A DNA stretch of 64,000 nucleotides from Geosiphon pyriformis. Lineage: Eukaryota > Glomeromycota > Glomeromycetes > Archaeosporales > Geosiphonaceae. A program made the position numbers and the translations under genes. Positions 27,148 through 40,749 of the stretch are shown here, one piece after another. The notes below the pieces were generated by a model. The model was not told the origin of the DNA. It was given only the letters and a program-made list of their open reading frames with translations, and did not search any database. Each line of letters begins with the position of its first letter. Position 1 is the first letter of the stretch. The DNA is taken from assembly GCA_016748015.1 (NCBI GenBank), contig JAAOMT010000512.1, positions 398,180 through 462,179 of the forward strand, read 5' to 3'.

Positions 27148-29315
27148 ATGAGTAAAAATCATCAAAATATTGAAGACCAAGATAAAAATTCCTGTAAAGT
27201 GTATTCAACACAAAGAAATAATAGTAGTAGCCATAGGTCCCCATTGTCTTCGGATAATTTTCCCAATTATGGTAAGAAAGTTGTAAATATCATTTGGGGA
27301 ATTGATTCCTATTATAATTGACTCAAACACTTGACATAATATGCGACTCCACACAAATTTAAAAAAAATCTTGTTAAACCATAAGAATACACAACGATTT
27401 CACTAAGAGGAGAAGACGATGACGACCAAGTTGAGATACCAAGAGATATAGCGAGGAATGATAATCAATATGAATATGTGGCAACGGGGATTTCTCCTGA
27501 GAATAAAAAAGATGAATACGGGCGCAGTTTTAGTAGCCCTGAACCACCACGGTTTCGTTTATTTCCTTCGAGCGTATGTGTTACATTTTTTTCACTATCG
27601 CCTACATCATTGGAATCTTCTGGTATGTTTACAAGAATAAAATCTTCTTTTTTTTTTGATAAATTCTCACAAGTGATTTTTCTCTTACTTTTTGCATTTC
27701 AAGATTCATTAAAAGTACCGAAAAATTATTATTATCTCTCCTACTGGTTCCGTTTGATAATTGCAATTTTTGGAATTACATTTCTCATTGCTATTATAGC
27801 AAATGTAAGCACTTCATCCAGTTTCAATAAATTTTCCTTATCTTTTATTCTTAATAAAATTGTGAAACTTCGTCTGTATCTTTAGCATCCGATACATCGT
27901 AGTGATCGATGGTGCTATGAGGAACCAGATATTCCATGGAATGGTCAAAAAACCTTTACATTCAAACCAGAAACCTACAAAAATTTTGAGCTAGATATTA
28001 AAGGTCACTCGTCGGTAAGTTAACATCTGTTCCTGATTAAAAACTTGTACTTTTTTATAAAAATTTTTTGTCTTGAAACTATTAGCACGGCCGCGTCTTA
28101 ATATCTCAATCAACCAAGGTGGAAAATGTTACAATCAACACCGAAATACTATTAAGCAACCCATACCTTCAAGACATGGTGAAAGTTGTTGCGTATGATG
28201 ATCCTGTCTCTGAAAAATATATCCTGCTAATAAATACTCCGGGGTATGGTATTGATTGCGGTTGTATTTTGGTGAACGTGAATATTACTTTTCCGCAATC
28301 GGTGAAAGAATTTGGCGATTTGATCGTTGACGTGTTCAACACTGAGATCACCACTGATGATATGGTCGGGATTGTGTTTGAAAAAGTAGAATGGCAAGCT
28401 TCTAGTCCATTAGTTGAAGCTCAGGTAAAAATACCATTTTTTTCTCAAATTCACAATACTGAAATTTTTATATTAGAATTTGTTAAAATGGCTTTTTTGT
28501 AGAATCTACAAGCACATAGGGTAAATCTCTACACAACTGGCCCAATTTCTGGATCTTACGCGATTTCAGATTCACTCGCGTTTCATACGACGAACGCCAA
28601 GATTGACACCACCGTCAAACAACTTTTGTTCCTTAACACCAAGCAGGGTCCTATAAAATCTATTAGCCTTGAAACCTCAAACTCCCCACTATCTGGGGTA
28701 TACCCATACTCAAAATCATTTGAAGCCCGGTCGACGAATGGGGCAATTAATGTGAATATAGCGGAAGGAGAGGAAGATTTTGAAGACAAAGATGAAACTC
28801 CAAGCAAGATCATATTAGACACGAGCAATGGAAGTATTGAGGGTTCCTATTTCGTCGATGGTGAATGGTACGCAAGTACTTCGAATGGACCTATTAAGGT
28901 ATCTTAGGAAATTGGTGTCCCCTCGGTTTATAATTTACTTTGATCATTAAATTTGAGATTCTTCGTAGGTTGATATTGATGTACCAGAAGAAATCAAAGA
29001 ATCCCTGCGCATCACTGGACAAACTTCAAACGGGAAGATCACCATGGATATGGTATTTAGTAAATATTCTTTTGCTGAATTTCTTTCAAAAAACTCATTT
29101 TTTGCAAATTCTTCCTATTCCAGTCGGATGCCTATCAAGGCCGTTTTCATCTGGCTACTTCTAACGGTAATACTAAGATCAAGGAAGGCTCCGATATTGA
29201 GTATACTATTGAAACACCACAAATTAAATCCGGTTACAAAGGTGATCTCTCCAAGCGTACAAACGAACTGGCCTTATTCAGCTCTAATGGAAGAGTTAAA
29301 TTGAGCTTTTATTGA
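27148..29315 (+). CDS. Single-pass membrane protein with Asn-Gly-repeat ectodomain
   Basis: Eight exons (27148-27271, 27410-27622, 27704-27804, 27886-28014, 28086-28424, 28503-28898, 28969-29052, 29124-29315) join in frame to 525 residues. Residues 1-126 are polar and Ser/Asp-rich. One transmembrane helix (WFRLIIAIFGITFLIAIIAN) spans about 127-146, so with no signal peptide this is a type II protein. The remainder is beta-rich and repeats a (T/S)(S/T)NG motif about once per strand turn: TSNSPLSG, STNGAINV, TSNGSIEG, TSNGPIKV, TSNGKITM, TSNGNTKI, SSNGRVKL. This spacing resembles the DUF4097/adhesin-like beta-solenoid fold known in bacteria and in many fungal hypothetical proteins. Function is unknown; a cell-surface or wall-facing role is inference. 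Confidence 0.8.
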
Positions 29316-29733
29316 AAGAGTTATTTTAAGGTGTAAAATTTCATAAAAATGAACTATTGAGAATTTTCTATCCTATTATTCCAGATTATTAACTCTCTTT
29401 GAACAAACTTAAGAAGCCTCTTATTTTAGTTTAGGTATTTTGTAATCGTTTATTTCTCCCCGACGCCAGTAGTCTTGAATTTTAACATTAAAAATCCGGC
29501 AAATGATGATTTGTGGAAGTGTCACTAGTTATCGTCCATGTAGTCTTTTTTGTGATTAATAAAATCAAAGATTAAAAAGATCTGATTTTATTCAAGATCC
29601 TTAAATTTTCTTGTTCATTTTATTTCTATTAGAACAATCCCAACATAATATATATTACAAAAGTTTTTGTGCTCAAGAATTTTTTTTCCTATCTTCAATA
29701 ATTAAAAATTGACTAGAACATCTTGAAAGAGAG

Positions 29734-29933
29734 TTAAGACAGATCCATGGCTTCTCCTGAATGGGCATAAGAAAACTCTTTACTTGCGACTTCAGTCTCC
29801 AAACTTCTGTAGGTCTCTGCATATGTTCCAGTTTTAATCTCCTTCAACCAAGAATCGAATCTGGGGGTTGAGCCTGTAAAGCAATATTACAAGTTTAATG
29901 TCACATTTTCAGAGAACTGGAAGTGTTATAGGA

Positions 29934-29974
<41 letters not shown>

Positions 29975-32900
29975 CCTTGCTCAGCTAAACGTGCCCATGT
30001 TGCTGCGACCCTAAAAGCAGATCGCACCAGTTCTTGTTGTTTCTCGATCTCTGATTTAATTGCATTTTCCTTAAGTTTATATGAGAGTGTCGTTTTGAAG
30101 GGTTCAACCGCATCATCCATCTCTGCAATTATTAGGAAAATGAACCACATTAAGTTAAAGCGAGCAAAAGTCAAATATTATTATTTAAAATTGCCTACTC
30201 TGCGTTACGGCAGTTGGGGCCACATCCGCCAATCTTATCAACATTGTATGTGAAAGTATGGCTATGTCATGAACATCCGTTAATCCAGCAAGTACGCGGT
30301 CTAAGAAACGGAAAATATCTAGCTTATCGCGGCATGTGTCCAGTAAAGTAGACATGCATTCATAGGCAAACTTGGATTAAAAGAGACATTTTCGTTGATG
30401 AGTCGATAGGATGAAGATATGGATCAATCAAATAAAAATTTTACCTTTCTTAAGTCAAGACCATCATCAACTTTATGCTTGAACGGGCCCATTTCTACCA
30501 TGTGGATAAGATTCTCCTGAATGTCAAAGAATTTTGTTAAAATACATGGAATATTTGAGGTACAAAGGAACAATATGTTGGTTAAGATCATACCTTAACA
30601 AGAGTTTCTTCGTATAACAAAGGTAATAATTGATCAAGGACATCACGAATCAAATACGGTTTGCTATGAGCAGCCGAGTTTAGAGTCGATAGTGAGAGCC
30701 TACGCACATTCTATAAATCAAAATTTGCATGAGAAATTAAGAAGAAAATATAAAAGCAGATTCGAAAATTCCAGAAATGAATTTCACAGACCAAGTCGCT
30801 ATCTCTTATCGATGATAAGAAATCTACTATTAGTGGCCTTAGTAACTCATCATATTGTTGCCCTTGATTTGTGAAGGTGTATTTGATGGCTGTAACAACG
30901 GTTCCACGTGTTTGCGCGGATATGGAACGAAGTCGCTTCTGTGAGAATCAAAATGTTATATATACTTTACTAAAGTGAAAACGATCTAGAAACAATGTTA
31001 ATCCGACTCGCCTGAAGTTCCGGTAAAAACTTGTGAGGATTTGCTAAAGTCAATTTCCCAACACACTCAGCAACAACGTTACGGGTACCCTCTTCGACAA
31101 CTTCCCCGCTATCAAAAAGGATATTCCTGTTTCATGGTAGCATAATCGTAAAAGTTGAGTTTTCACAAATAATTTCTCATGGGTGGTAATTAACAGCATA
31201 TTTTATACCATGTGTCATCGGCATATGGTCCTAAAGTTTGAATTCCAGCCTCATTGGAATATCTTGTGATGATCTATTGGTGGAAAAATGTTTGATTAGT
31301 AATGGCTGATAACCAAAAATTTAACGATTCAAAAAAGTGGGGCCGTTGACTAAATGAACCAAGAAAATATTTACCTCTTTGAGGGCATGTAATAATAAAT
31401 ATCTTTTTTGAGGGTCTTGGCGAATTTCTTTCATAACAACTGGCAAATATTTGTTCACATTCCCGACTGCGACGTTGCCAAGTGCGAAAGCAGCGGCAGA
31501 TTTAACTTCCTCAGATGAAGCTGAAAACAGTGAGATTATTGTCAGGTGAAGTTTGTCTCCATGCCTACTTAAATCTCTGCGACAAGAAGAGAATAAGTAA
31601 AATAAGCGATTACAGATAAAACAAGGAAATGAACCTTCACAAAGACAGACTTACACTTTACGACCTATTTCACCCAATGTTAATAATGACAAATATCTCA
31701 CGGAGTCGTTACAATGGGGATCCTGAATAGAAATAATGATTATTTTATTATTGTTTGTATTTATTGTAATATTGGAAATTTTCGCTTTTGCAGATCTCGA
31801 CCTCAATTTTCCTGATGAAATCGTTAACAGTTTCATGACAATTTTTAGGCGAATTTAATGAAATAGCAGCAATGCATTGAGCAATCGTAGAATAGGACTA
31901 AAAAAATAAACATTTTTATATTAAATTATATTGGATAAGATGAAACGTTACAAGTTAAGAATAAATTCACATATACCTGTTTCGAAAGTGATAATTGAGA
32001 TGGTTCCTGAGTCAAAGCGGGCTTCATTAATCCAGCGAGTAATCGACCAAATTCGGTTTCTTTTGTTTGAATCAGCGTGATGAATAAAGCTAATAGACTA
32101 TCTAAGGCAGCTCCCTGAACAATGGATGATTGAACAAGATCAAGGACAGTAGGAAGAATCTCCTTATTGACAGATTGTATATTGCCTGGATTCGCGATAA
32201 GAATAGCCACAACAGTGTTAAGGGCCAATGGTAAAAGATGGAGATCTTGATCGGATATATGAGGCGCCAGTTCGACATAAAGAGTGGCAAAGGTTTGTGG
32301 AGTGAAATGGCGACCATATCTAGATCATATAATATATCGAAATAATTTATTATTAGCAATCAAGATTGAAAATTGATATCATTTTTTATTCAATACGTAC
32401 TTTCTGATGAAGACTTCGAGACAAATCAGACTAGCAACTTTCAACTGCCTTTGACTCTTCCTTAACAAGATTGCTACCTCGCCGACGGCTGACAAGATAG
32501 TTTTAGTTACATGTGGATCATCATAGCAAACAGGGCTGTCAGCCACACTTGTAAAAGTCTTGACAGCAGTTAATCGAGTAACCTCGTTTCTTAATCTCTC
32601 CAATAATATGGGCATACATTCTGGGAGTTGGGACTTCAAATTGTCACCGGTTTGTGATAGTAACACTCCTAGACACAAAATAGAGCGTTCCTTGACTTCT
32701 TGGTCAACATCCAATGTTCGGAGACGAGCGATCGTAACATTATAAACTTGTAAAATATATTTTTGGAAATTTGGCTCCAATGGTTGATAAGAATAAGATT
32801 TGGAAACAAGGGAATACTCGATTGGACGAATTACTTTGACCAACTCAATGCAAACTAAAAAAGCTTCAGAAGTAATCTTATAAAATTTATCAGAAACCGA

Positions 32901-35252
32901 GTTAATGATAGGTAGGCACAACCGGTCTAGATGTTTGTGGAATACATGAGGCTGATGAACTTTGAAAAGTTGTCGCAAAAAAGATAAAGTCTCAATTTTC
33001 AAATTTGAATTGGTGCCAGAGTGCTGATGTCCACCATCAGATGCAATTGAGAGAGAATTCTCGATGGCTGGGATAAAAAGATGAATATGTTGTTCAAGAC
33101 CACCGTTCAACACAGTAACTAATTCACGTAAAAGAGAGAAGCCGGTTTGCTTGGTTGAAATAGATTTAGATAGCAACTGCTTGGACAGATTGCGACTAAG
33201 TTTAGGGACTATCCCTCGGAGTAATTTTTTGGGACTGTCAAAATAGTGTAAGTTAAATCAAGCGAGAAAAAAAAAGTTTTTTTTTTTTTTTAAAACATAC
33301 CTATCACTAGTCTCCATGCTTGGTTCGGCCTTTAACCTCTTGGCTTCGTGGCCATTGTCTCTTGAAGAATAAATTACCCCTCCATAGACTAAAGTTTGCC
33401 TAAGTAACACAATAAAGGTTTGAAGTATATCAACACGAACAGATTCTTCTCGCTCTTTGAACCGCTGTACTAAAGCAGGCGCCACTTGCAGATATAGTTG
33501 TGAAAGAATTTCATGACGTGTGCCAATGATAGCAGCAAGAAGTTTTGAGGAAGAACGGCGAACTTTCCAGGAAATATCGTCTTCATCGGAGTAGGTTCTG
33601 TTCGTTAAAAGATTGTAGATTCTCTGGTGAGAATTTCCCAAATCGAAAATCATATCGTTAAATCATAAAAAATTATGAACCCTTCGTCATCTTCATCTTG
33701 GTATTCGTCATCTTCTTGCATTTCATCATCTTTATCATCATCTTCATCCATATCATCCGCATAATTTGGATCATACTTCAAGTATAGTAAGCAAAGCTCT
33801 ATGATTCTGTCTATGTACGAAGTTATTTCAGTTGGGCATCTTAGAACGAAGGATTCAAGTGCCTAGTATTAATATACGTAAGCTGTTAAAACTCTGAAGA
33901 ATTGAAGTCAAATCATCAAATAATAAATGTGACAATACTTGTAAACAAATTTCTCGCAGTTCATCATCGTCCACATCAACATTTTGGAATATAAGCGGAA
34001 GGAATTGAGGCAAATGCCTTCCTAGTCTGGGTGCACTTGAACGACTACACAAACATGTAAATGATATCTGATGAGTATTTTTGGCTTTTTTTTTTGAATG
34101 ATGAGAGATGACTTTTAACCTTAATGTGCCAACACATTGAATTAAGGTTTTTAATTTATCGTGCTGATTACTGGATTTTGTAAACTCCTGTAAGAGTTTG
34201 TGTACTAGATCATTGAATAGGTCATCAGGAGTGTGTGTAACAAGGTTCCCTGTTGAAATAGTCATTTTTAGATTAATATCCACTAATTAACGATATTAAG
34301 TGAAAGGATCTAAAGCTGGCAGAAAGACCTAGCGCAACAGTTGTCCTCTTCCTAAATGCGGGTCTTGGATGGCTCAAGAGAGGTATTAATACATCTTGAA
34401 TACGTTTTTGTGTATCAGGGGGATGTGAGACTAAGTTGCCGAATCTTGCCAGAATTTCATTTAAAATGTCCAATTTATCCATCTGGACTTCATAAGTGCC
34501 ATGCTATTGAAAAAAAACTGTTTAATAATGCTTGATAAAATAGAAATCTTCAGCGATTCAAACTTCACTGAATTGTTCCTCAAAATAAATGAATACATAC
34601 ACCTTCAAGTTGCGCTAGCAACTTGGGAATTAACCGCTGCACGACATTGTTGGCAACTGGGGCGTTGATTTCTACAATCACTGTTTTGAGCCCTTTAAAA
34701 ATTGCGAGAAATTTGAGCTCTAAATTGCTTATTTTTGAGGTTTACATAGATAAATGCGAAATAAGATCTCATACCGATTCCGGCAATATCCCGAAGTTCG
34801 TCCTTGCCTTCAATGGTATAAACACAAAGTTTATCAACAATTTCCTGAAGCTGGGATTCGCGAACTCTTTTTACCAATGGAGCAAGACTTAAATTTGATT
34901 CGAAGCATTAGATTTTTGCTCAGAGGATTCAAGAATATAAAGCACTATGCCATCTTTACCATTTAACGGCTAAATTCTGAACTTCTCCATTAACATCGTT
35001 CAATAGCTCCAACGTTTTAGAAACCACCTTTTTTTCGGTAAGCTCCTCTAAATTGAAGGTATCTTTCTGAAGTTCATTCATTAAATCATTGGTAGCCATG
35101 TACCGAAAATCGGTATCAGTGGAATCCATCTAAAAAATTGAACAATTTCGAGGCGCACTTTCAAAATCAGCAAATAAAAGTTTATAAAATGAATTATGAC
35201 AAATTCCTACCTTCTCCAACAACCCCATCACCAGATACCCACTGCTACCCAT
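29734..35252 (-). CDS. CAND1: CAND1/TIP120, cullin-associated exchange factor
   Basis: HEAT-repeat protein that binds un-neddylated cullin-RING ligases and swaps F-box/Skp1 modules. Conserved blocks: [113 protein letters not shown]. Twenty-two exons: 35252-35211, 35129-34960, 34887-34775, 34692-34601, 34503-34329, 34249-34120, 34044-33939, 33862-33681, 33597-33301, 33234-32401, 32319-31977, 31897-31802, 31722-31655, 31576-31375, 31273-31209, 31126-31012, 30938-30792, 30710-30594, 30516-30445, 30370-30199, 30122-29976, 29873-29734. They join in frame to 1274 residues (animal CAND1 about 1230). An acidic Asp/Glu loop at about 310-340 matches the family. The intron after 31012 starts GC. The start ATG at 35252 gives a 14-residue first exon ending LLEK, as in homologues. 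Confidence 0.96.
29936..29964. repeat. ATT microsatellite in last CAND1 intron
   Basis: About nine ATT units lie inside the intron between the last two CAND1 exons, just downstream of the donor at 29975. Confidence 0.85.
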
Positions 35253-38200
35253 TTCTGTAATTTTTCTGGGATATTGATGACATTCAATGTTAAATATAAG
35301 AGTGAATAGATCAGTACATTGGTACAATGTTAAGATGTTCAAAGATACGTGCAGAATGGTAATTGATCTCCCATTTAATTATATTGACAAGGAAAACTCT
35401 ATTATCATGGAATAAAATTATTGATGTTTTGACTCTTTTTACACAAAGTCAGCAAAACCCATGGCTCACAAAAGTTGCATAAGAAAAGTAGTTCAGTGAT
35501 CGATTCTTTTGCATGAGCGTGGGAGGATTTAAGAATGAAAAGTGGCCTGTTTGTTTTTTTCTTATAAAAAGGATTTAGTCAAATCGCTATACAAGAAGGC
35601 AAAGATTGTCTAATAACCTTTTGCTTATATTCTAACAGCTTTGAGACTATGATAGTATCAGTCCTATTTATGAAAAAATACCTTTTTAAAACGTAAAAGT
35701 TGAAAAATGTGGAGGTAAAGTATGGTTAACAGAGGCAGAGTTTGCTAGGAGCTAGAATTATCTCTTTATAAGAAATTTTTTAAATGACGTAAACTGAATT
35801 TCTGAAATTTGACTGGTCTCATCTATGAAAGTCCGAGAATCACAAGATCGGGAAATCTACATTCCTCCCATCTTTTAAATAAAAGATTTTGAATCTGTCA
35901 CTTTTATATTAATTAATAATAATCAACAGTTAATTACAGCTAATTGAAGTATTATTTTTAAGCATTATACGCATTTTATAATAGATACCAAACAAATTAT
36001 AAAGTATAAATAATAATTGACTTTTTATTTTTGAAAATTACTGTTTAAGTTTTAAAATAATGTTTCACTTTCTACTTCATATATAAAATATTAATCATTA
36101 AAAGGATATTTACAAATATTTTATTTTTATTGCTTTAACATACAAAATTTTATAACTATAGACGTAGATCATGCGTTTTCAACACGTGACCAGAACTCGG
36201 TATTTTTTGTTTTTATTCATTTATTTTTACAAGATTTAAAAAAAAATGTCATATATATTTTTATGTTATTAAGCCATCATAATTTGAATTTAAATAAATA
36301 TTAAAAAATTCGATATTTATATATTTTAATTAACAAATCAAGAGAAATTGAAAAAAATAATGTTCATGTTATAACAGTTTTTATTTATATTTATTAAAAA
36401 CCTAATAATCAAAATAACAGCTAGCATTAAATAAATAATATATTTTTAAAATAAAATTTATTATAATTTTTTTTTTTTAAAAGATAAGTTATTTTAACTA
36501 AACTTATTCTTAAATTTTAATAGATAAAATAAATGTTGTATTATTTAAATATTTTTAAAATTTTGTTAATATTATAATAAATATATTTAAAGTCACTCTT
36601 TCTAAAGTACAAGAGGACCATATTAAATGAAAACCTTTCAGCCAAAAATTATCCACTTTTATTTGATTAAAAGGGTAATGTCTTTTATACATCATTCTTC
36701 ATTAACTTTAGCTTTTGATAACTTTAGGTTTAACGTTCGATTTTCTATTGAACGAATCATTTTGAAATGAGAAATAAAAATGGAACAAAAATTAAAGCAC
36801 TCAATACCTATTAATCTTTTAGGCTCGGCAGCTAAAACCTAATTTTAATAATTTCTCAATTCACCCTGGTAATTTCTATTTTTATAAAATTGGGTGGAAA
36901 TTTAAATGTAGCTAACTGGTCAATTTAAAGCTTCCATTGTGCTTTCTCACTTCTTATAATAAAACTTTCTCGGCCAACTTTAAAATAAAAAAACTCGAAT
37001 TGATCAATAAATCTATTGTAACAGCTCGATCAAATTTGAATTTCTTCCATTTTAGTAAAATTGTGATTGCCCGAGAATTAAATGGGAAAAAAGAGGCTAT
37101 TAAAAAGAAAATTCTTTTAACAAAGTGCTTGGAATATGTACAGGGGTTATTACGTTGTTTTTCACACTAAAAAAATGCCATGGTAATCTTCACAGATCCC
37201 AAGTTAAAAATTCAATGTTCTGTGCTCCTTTCAGCTTTTTTAAGGTAGAACTATTTGCGGGAAGAGAGTTACCGTGATTCACATAACTTTAGAGATCAAA
37301 CATTAATGCAGGAAGCTACATGCTTTCTAATGCAGTTGAAATTAAGTTTAATTTTAAAATAGGCCAAAAAATCTATTTGTAAATTATAAACCTTGAGATT
37401 TCTTTAAAGTTAAAGCCTACTTCCTGGATTAGTATAATCTCTTTTTACACTTGAATAAAAATTTTCAATAGCTTTAAAATTTGGGCTTGGATTTTTTTTG
37501 AAAAAAGTTGCGCGTATAAAATGGTTCAATTTTAGTGGTTTTCTTGAAGATTAGGCTATTATTTTGCAAAATCACAATTTTTTAAAAAAATAGCGCCATC
37601 GATACTCTCCAAAGATAAGAACTTATCAACAAAATGTGTCAAGTGTTTCCATCATCACTTGGATACTATTTCTGTGATGTATTTTGCAACATCTTTTTCC
37701 ATTTTGTTTGAAAATACAGATTTTGATGTTTTTAAATTAATTAAAAATTTTAACCATATTTAATGTTATACATCTATCTTGAATACAATTATTGTGAAAA
37801 TAATATATATTTTTAAATTGATTAGAGTTAAAAATGGGTTGTTAATTTTTTTTATTTTCAATTGAGAAAATTTAAACATATTGCAATTTAAGTTTTTGAA
37901 GCCTAAAAATTTATAATAAACTGAATTTGTTATTTTTTAAAATTTAAATTAAAGAATTCTTGTTTATTTGTAATTAATAAGAGAATATTTAATTTAAAAA
38001 CCAAGATTTTAATAAAATATTTTATTTGATATGATTTTTAAAAAAAATAATACAAGCTTAAAAATTCAACTTTGAAAATAGCAAAAAAAATTTTATGATA
38101 ATAATATTCACTTTTCTTTTGAAATAATAGCAAAACAATAAGGGAATTTCTTTGCGTTTTTATATCCTATCCAATTAATTTTAACCATAATTAAGACATT

Positions 38201-38492
38201 TTTTAATTCATTTAGTATTGTTAATAGTTATTAGGGATTGAATAAATTAACTGTTTTTATTTTTCATAAAATTGATTAATCTAATTTTGCAAGTAAAAGT
38301 ATTAGTTCGGCCTTTAAAGTAAATGCACTACTTTACTAATTTTTAAAGATACCTGTAGTATATGCTGATTCTTCTTTTTTGAATAACTTTTACGAGGACT
38401 CTTCAATCGATAATAAAGTTGTTGATGAAAATAATTAAGAATTTAATCTATATTCTACCTAATCATAATACATGAAATAATAATTATATAAT
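35253..38492. other. AT-rich intergenic region upstream of CAND1
   Basis: 3.2 kb with no gene I can support. 35253-35880 is moderate in composition and should hold the CAND1 promoter. 35880-36600 and 37700-38300 are AT-desert-like. A 77-residue frame (36937-37170) has no recognisable domain. Confidence 0.5.
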
Positions 38493-39333
38493 TATTCATG
38501 GATTCCATGGGAGCGTTTAAAGAATATCAACAAAATTGGTGAGGAAGAATTCGGGACAATTTATAAAGCAACAGTAATTGATGAATTAATGACCAATCTT
38601 TGCAGAAGAATGAACTCTTTAAAGAGGTAATTAAATTACCATTAAAAGAACTATGTTTTTTGAATATTCTAAATTACACACTCGAATACGAAATTGTAAT
38701 GGATTTTCTCGACATGGAGACATGATAAATTAATGACTTCTTATAATTCATAAAGCTTGTATGATTCATCTCGGGCAACATTCTACAATATACGGTTAAT
38801 TGGAGATTTCTGATTGTGCCCCTACAAACTAAAAAAACAACAGAGGAGAAAAGAAAGGGATATTTGGAGTGGTCCCATGTGTTCCACCAGAAGTTTTAAA
38901 GTTTACGATGGCTGGTGATATTTATAGTCTAGGGATGTTATATGGGAATTGGCAACAGGAAACCTCCCTTTCATGACCACCTTCTAATATTCAATATTCT
39001 AAATGGTACAAGACTTGAAATCACCTCTCTTATTCCAGCTTGTTATGCTGAACTTCTTGAAAAATGTCGGCATTTCAATCCCGAGGATCATCCTACTGCC
39101 AAAGAAGTTCAGAAGTTAGGAGAATTTAGAAATGTGTATAATAATAGCCTTAAAAGGTGGATATGCTTTAGGAAATCAAATAGACTCATAAGAAAAATGC
39201 TAGAAAAAGACGAGACAACAAATTGTTCAAAGGTAATAATTCATCCAGGAGCAGTTTACACAAATCGTCTTTTAACTGCTCAAATGGTTGATTCTTCAAC
39301 AGGTTTGTTCATAAATCATTGGTTTTATTCATA
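38493..39333 (+). pseudogene. Broken protein kinase of the expanded fungal TKL-like type
   Basis: The start reads WIPWERLKNINKIGEEEFGT followed by IYKA, an intact glycine-rich-loop region. Downstream, GIFGVVPCVPPEVLK corresponds to the activation-segment end and APE motif, and DIYSLGM to the F helix. Then the frame shifts (between about 38936 and 38975) into GNRKPPFHD, followed by LLEKCRHFNPEDHPTAKEVQ, the family's C-lobe end. The catalytic loop (HRD) and DFG regions are unrecognisable and stops occur between. Such kinases form very large families in mycorrhizal fungi, and dead copies are expected. The open segment 38942-39334 is only the C-lobe and is not a separate gene. Confidence 0.8.
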
Positions 39334-39968
39334 AATTGTTTAATGTTAATTAAGTTAAATATGCTAAGCTTTCTTTTTTTTTTAATTTATAAAAGAACTT
39401 GTCTATCTCCTTAAAGATAAAAAGTTGAATAAAATTTTATCTACTTATTTAACACTTATTTGCTTTACTATTATATTTAAATGACTCTTAATAAATCTAA
39501 TCCGCTCGTGAGTATATATTTAAAACATTTATATATTTTATATTTCAAATTGATGGCAGAAAATTATAAAATTATAATGTTTTCTGTATAATTAATTTGT
39601 AAATATGAACTAAAATCAATTTTCAAAAATCTCAAAATTTCCAAAAATTATCAATATTATATTATACCAAATTATATATATATAATAATAATAATAATAA
39701 AAATATTGCATCACTATTATTTTGTATTATTCCTGTTAATTATGATACAAAACAAAAAATTCAACCAAAAAATTATCATTTTAAGAAAATTACACTCAAA
39801 ATTCTTATAAATTAATTATTTTGAATTTCTTTATAAATAGAATTTTTTGTACTGGTTAATAGTTATGGCTAATTAAAAATATATTGTTCTAGGTTTGATC
39901 TTGATTTGAATAAAAAAAATCACTTTTACCTTTTCCACTTCAACCCTGAGTACCAGTAATATTATAAT
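39334..39968. other. AT-rich spacer between two pseudogenes
   Basis: AT-rich with a short ATA/ATAATA microsatellite at about 39672-39700. No frame or RNA gene is visible. Confidence 0.6.
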
Positions 39969-40749
39969 ATGGGCTATCCAAAAGAGTTGTTTGTCGACAC
40001 TGTGCCAGATGGTTATATATGTGCTATTTGCCTTGGTCAGTGACAGCTATAAACGACAGAAGTTCTTTAGGTTAAAGAAACTTTCCAAACTTTCGTCAAA
40101 CTCATTCACTCACTAATGTCCTATGGCTTTGGACCTTTTCTGTTAAATAAAACCTACAAGACGTTCTCAATAAACCAACCTTCGTAGACTGCTTTCAAGG
40201 TATGTTAAAAATTTGAAAATTATCACTACCCATAAGAATCAAGCAAAGCTTTTGTTATTTAATGTTTCTCCAAACCCACTAAATACATAACCTTTAAAAA
40301 AAAAAAAAAAAAAAAAAGAACACGCCTTTTGTAACTTTTGCCTTTCCGAGCTTGTTCTTAATGAAAATGACAAGCAAGCCTCACCGACCTATAAAAGTAT
40401 TTCCTGTCCCAATTGTCGTGAACGCGTAAACTCGCTCAATTTTAAGATTTCAAAATATCTAACACGATTGATTGGAAGCTTGAAGATAAGGTGTGAGAAC
40501 AGAGGATGTGAATGGGTCGGCTCATGTTTGGATCTGGACTTGCATAAAGATAGGGTAATTTTTAAATTTTTTCTCAATTTCATGATTAATTTTATTACCT
40601 TTTATTCTGTTTTTAATTCGTAGTGTTCTCAGATGATCGTTTCATGTCCGAACAAGTGCCGAGGTTGCCCTTGGGAATTTATTCGTGAAAATATGGAAAA
40701 CCATGTTAAAGTGTGCAATTATCGTGTAGCCCAATGTACCATTTCATGA
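39969..40749 (+). pseudogene. RING/TRAF-type zinc-finger gene, probably broken
   Basis: An ATG at 39969 opens MGYPKELFVDTVPDGYICAI then CLG, the start of a RING finger (first Cys pair). A second segment (40319-40554) reads EHAFCNFCLSELV, SCPNCRERVNSL and IRCENRGCEWVGSCLDLDLH, and a third (40624-40749, after a GT-AG intron) CSQMIVSCPNKC and HVKVCNYRVAQC, i.e. the rest of the RING plus TRAF-type zinc fingers. Between first and second segments, the part expected to join them (NVSPNPLNT) runs into a stop and an A23 tract (40295-40317), and I could not find a splice solution. The coding region also ends right after the zinc fingers, with no TRAF/MATH domain. E3 ligase activity would be the family role; this copy is probably inactive. 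Confidence 0.65.
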
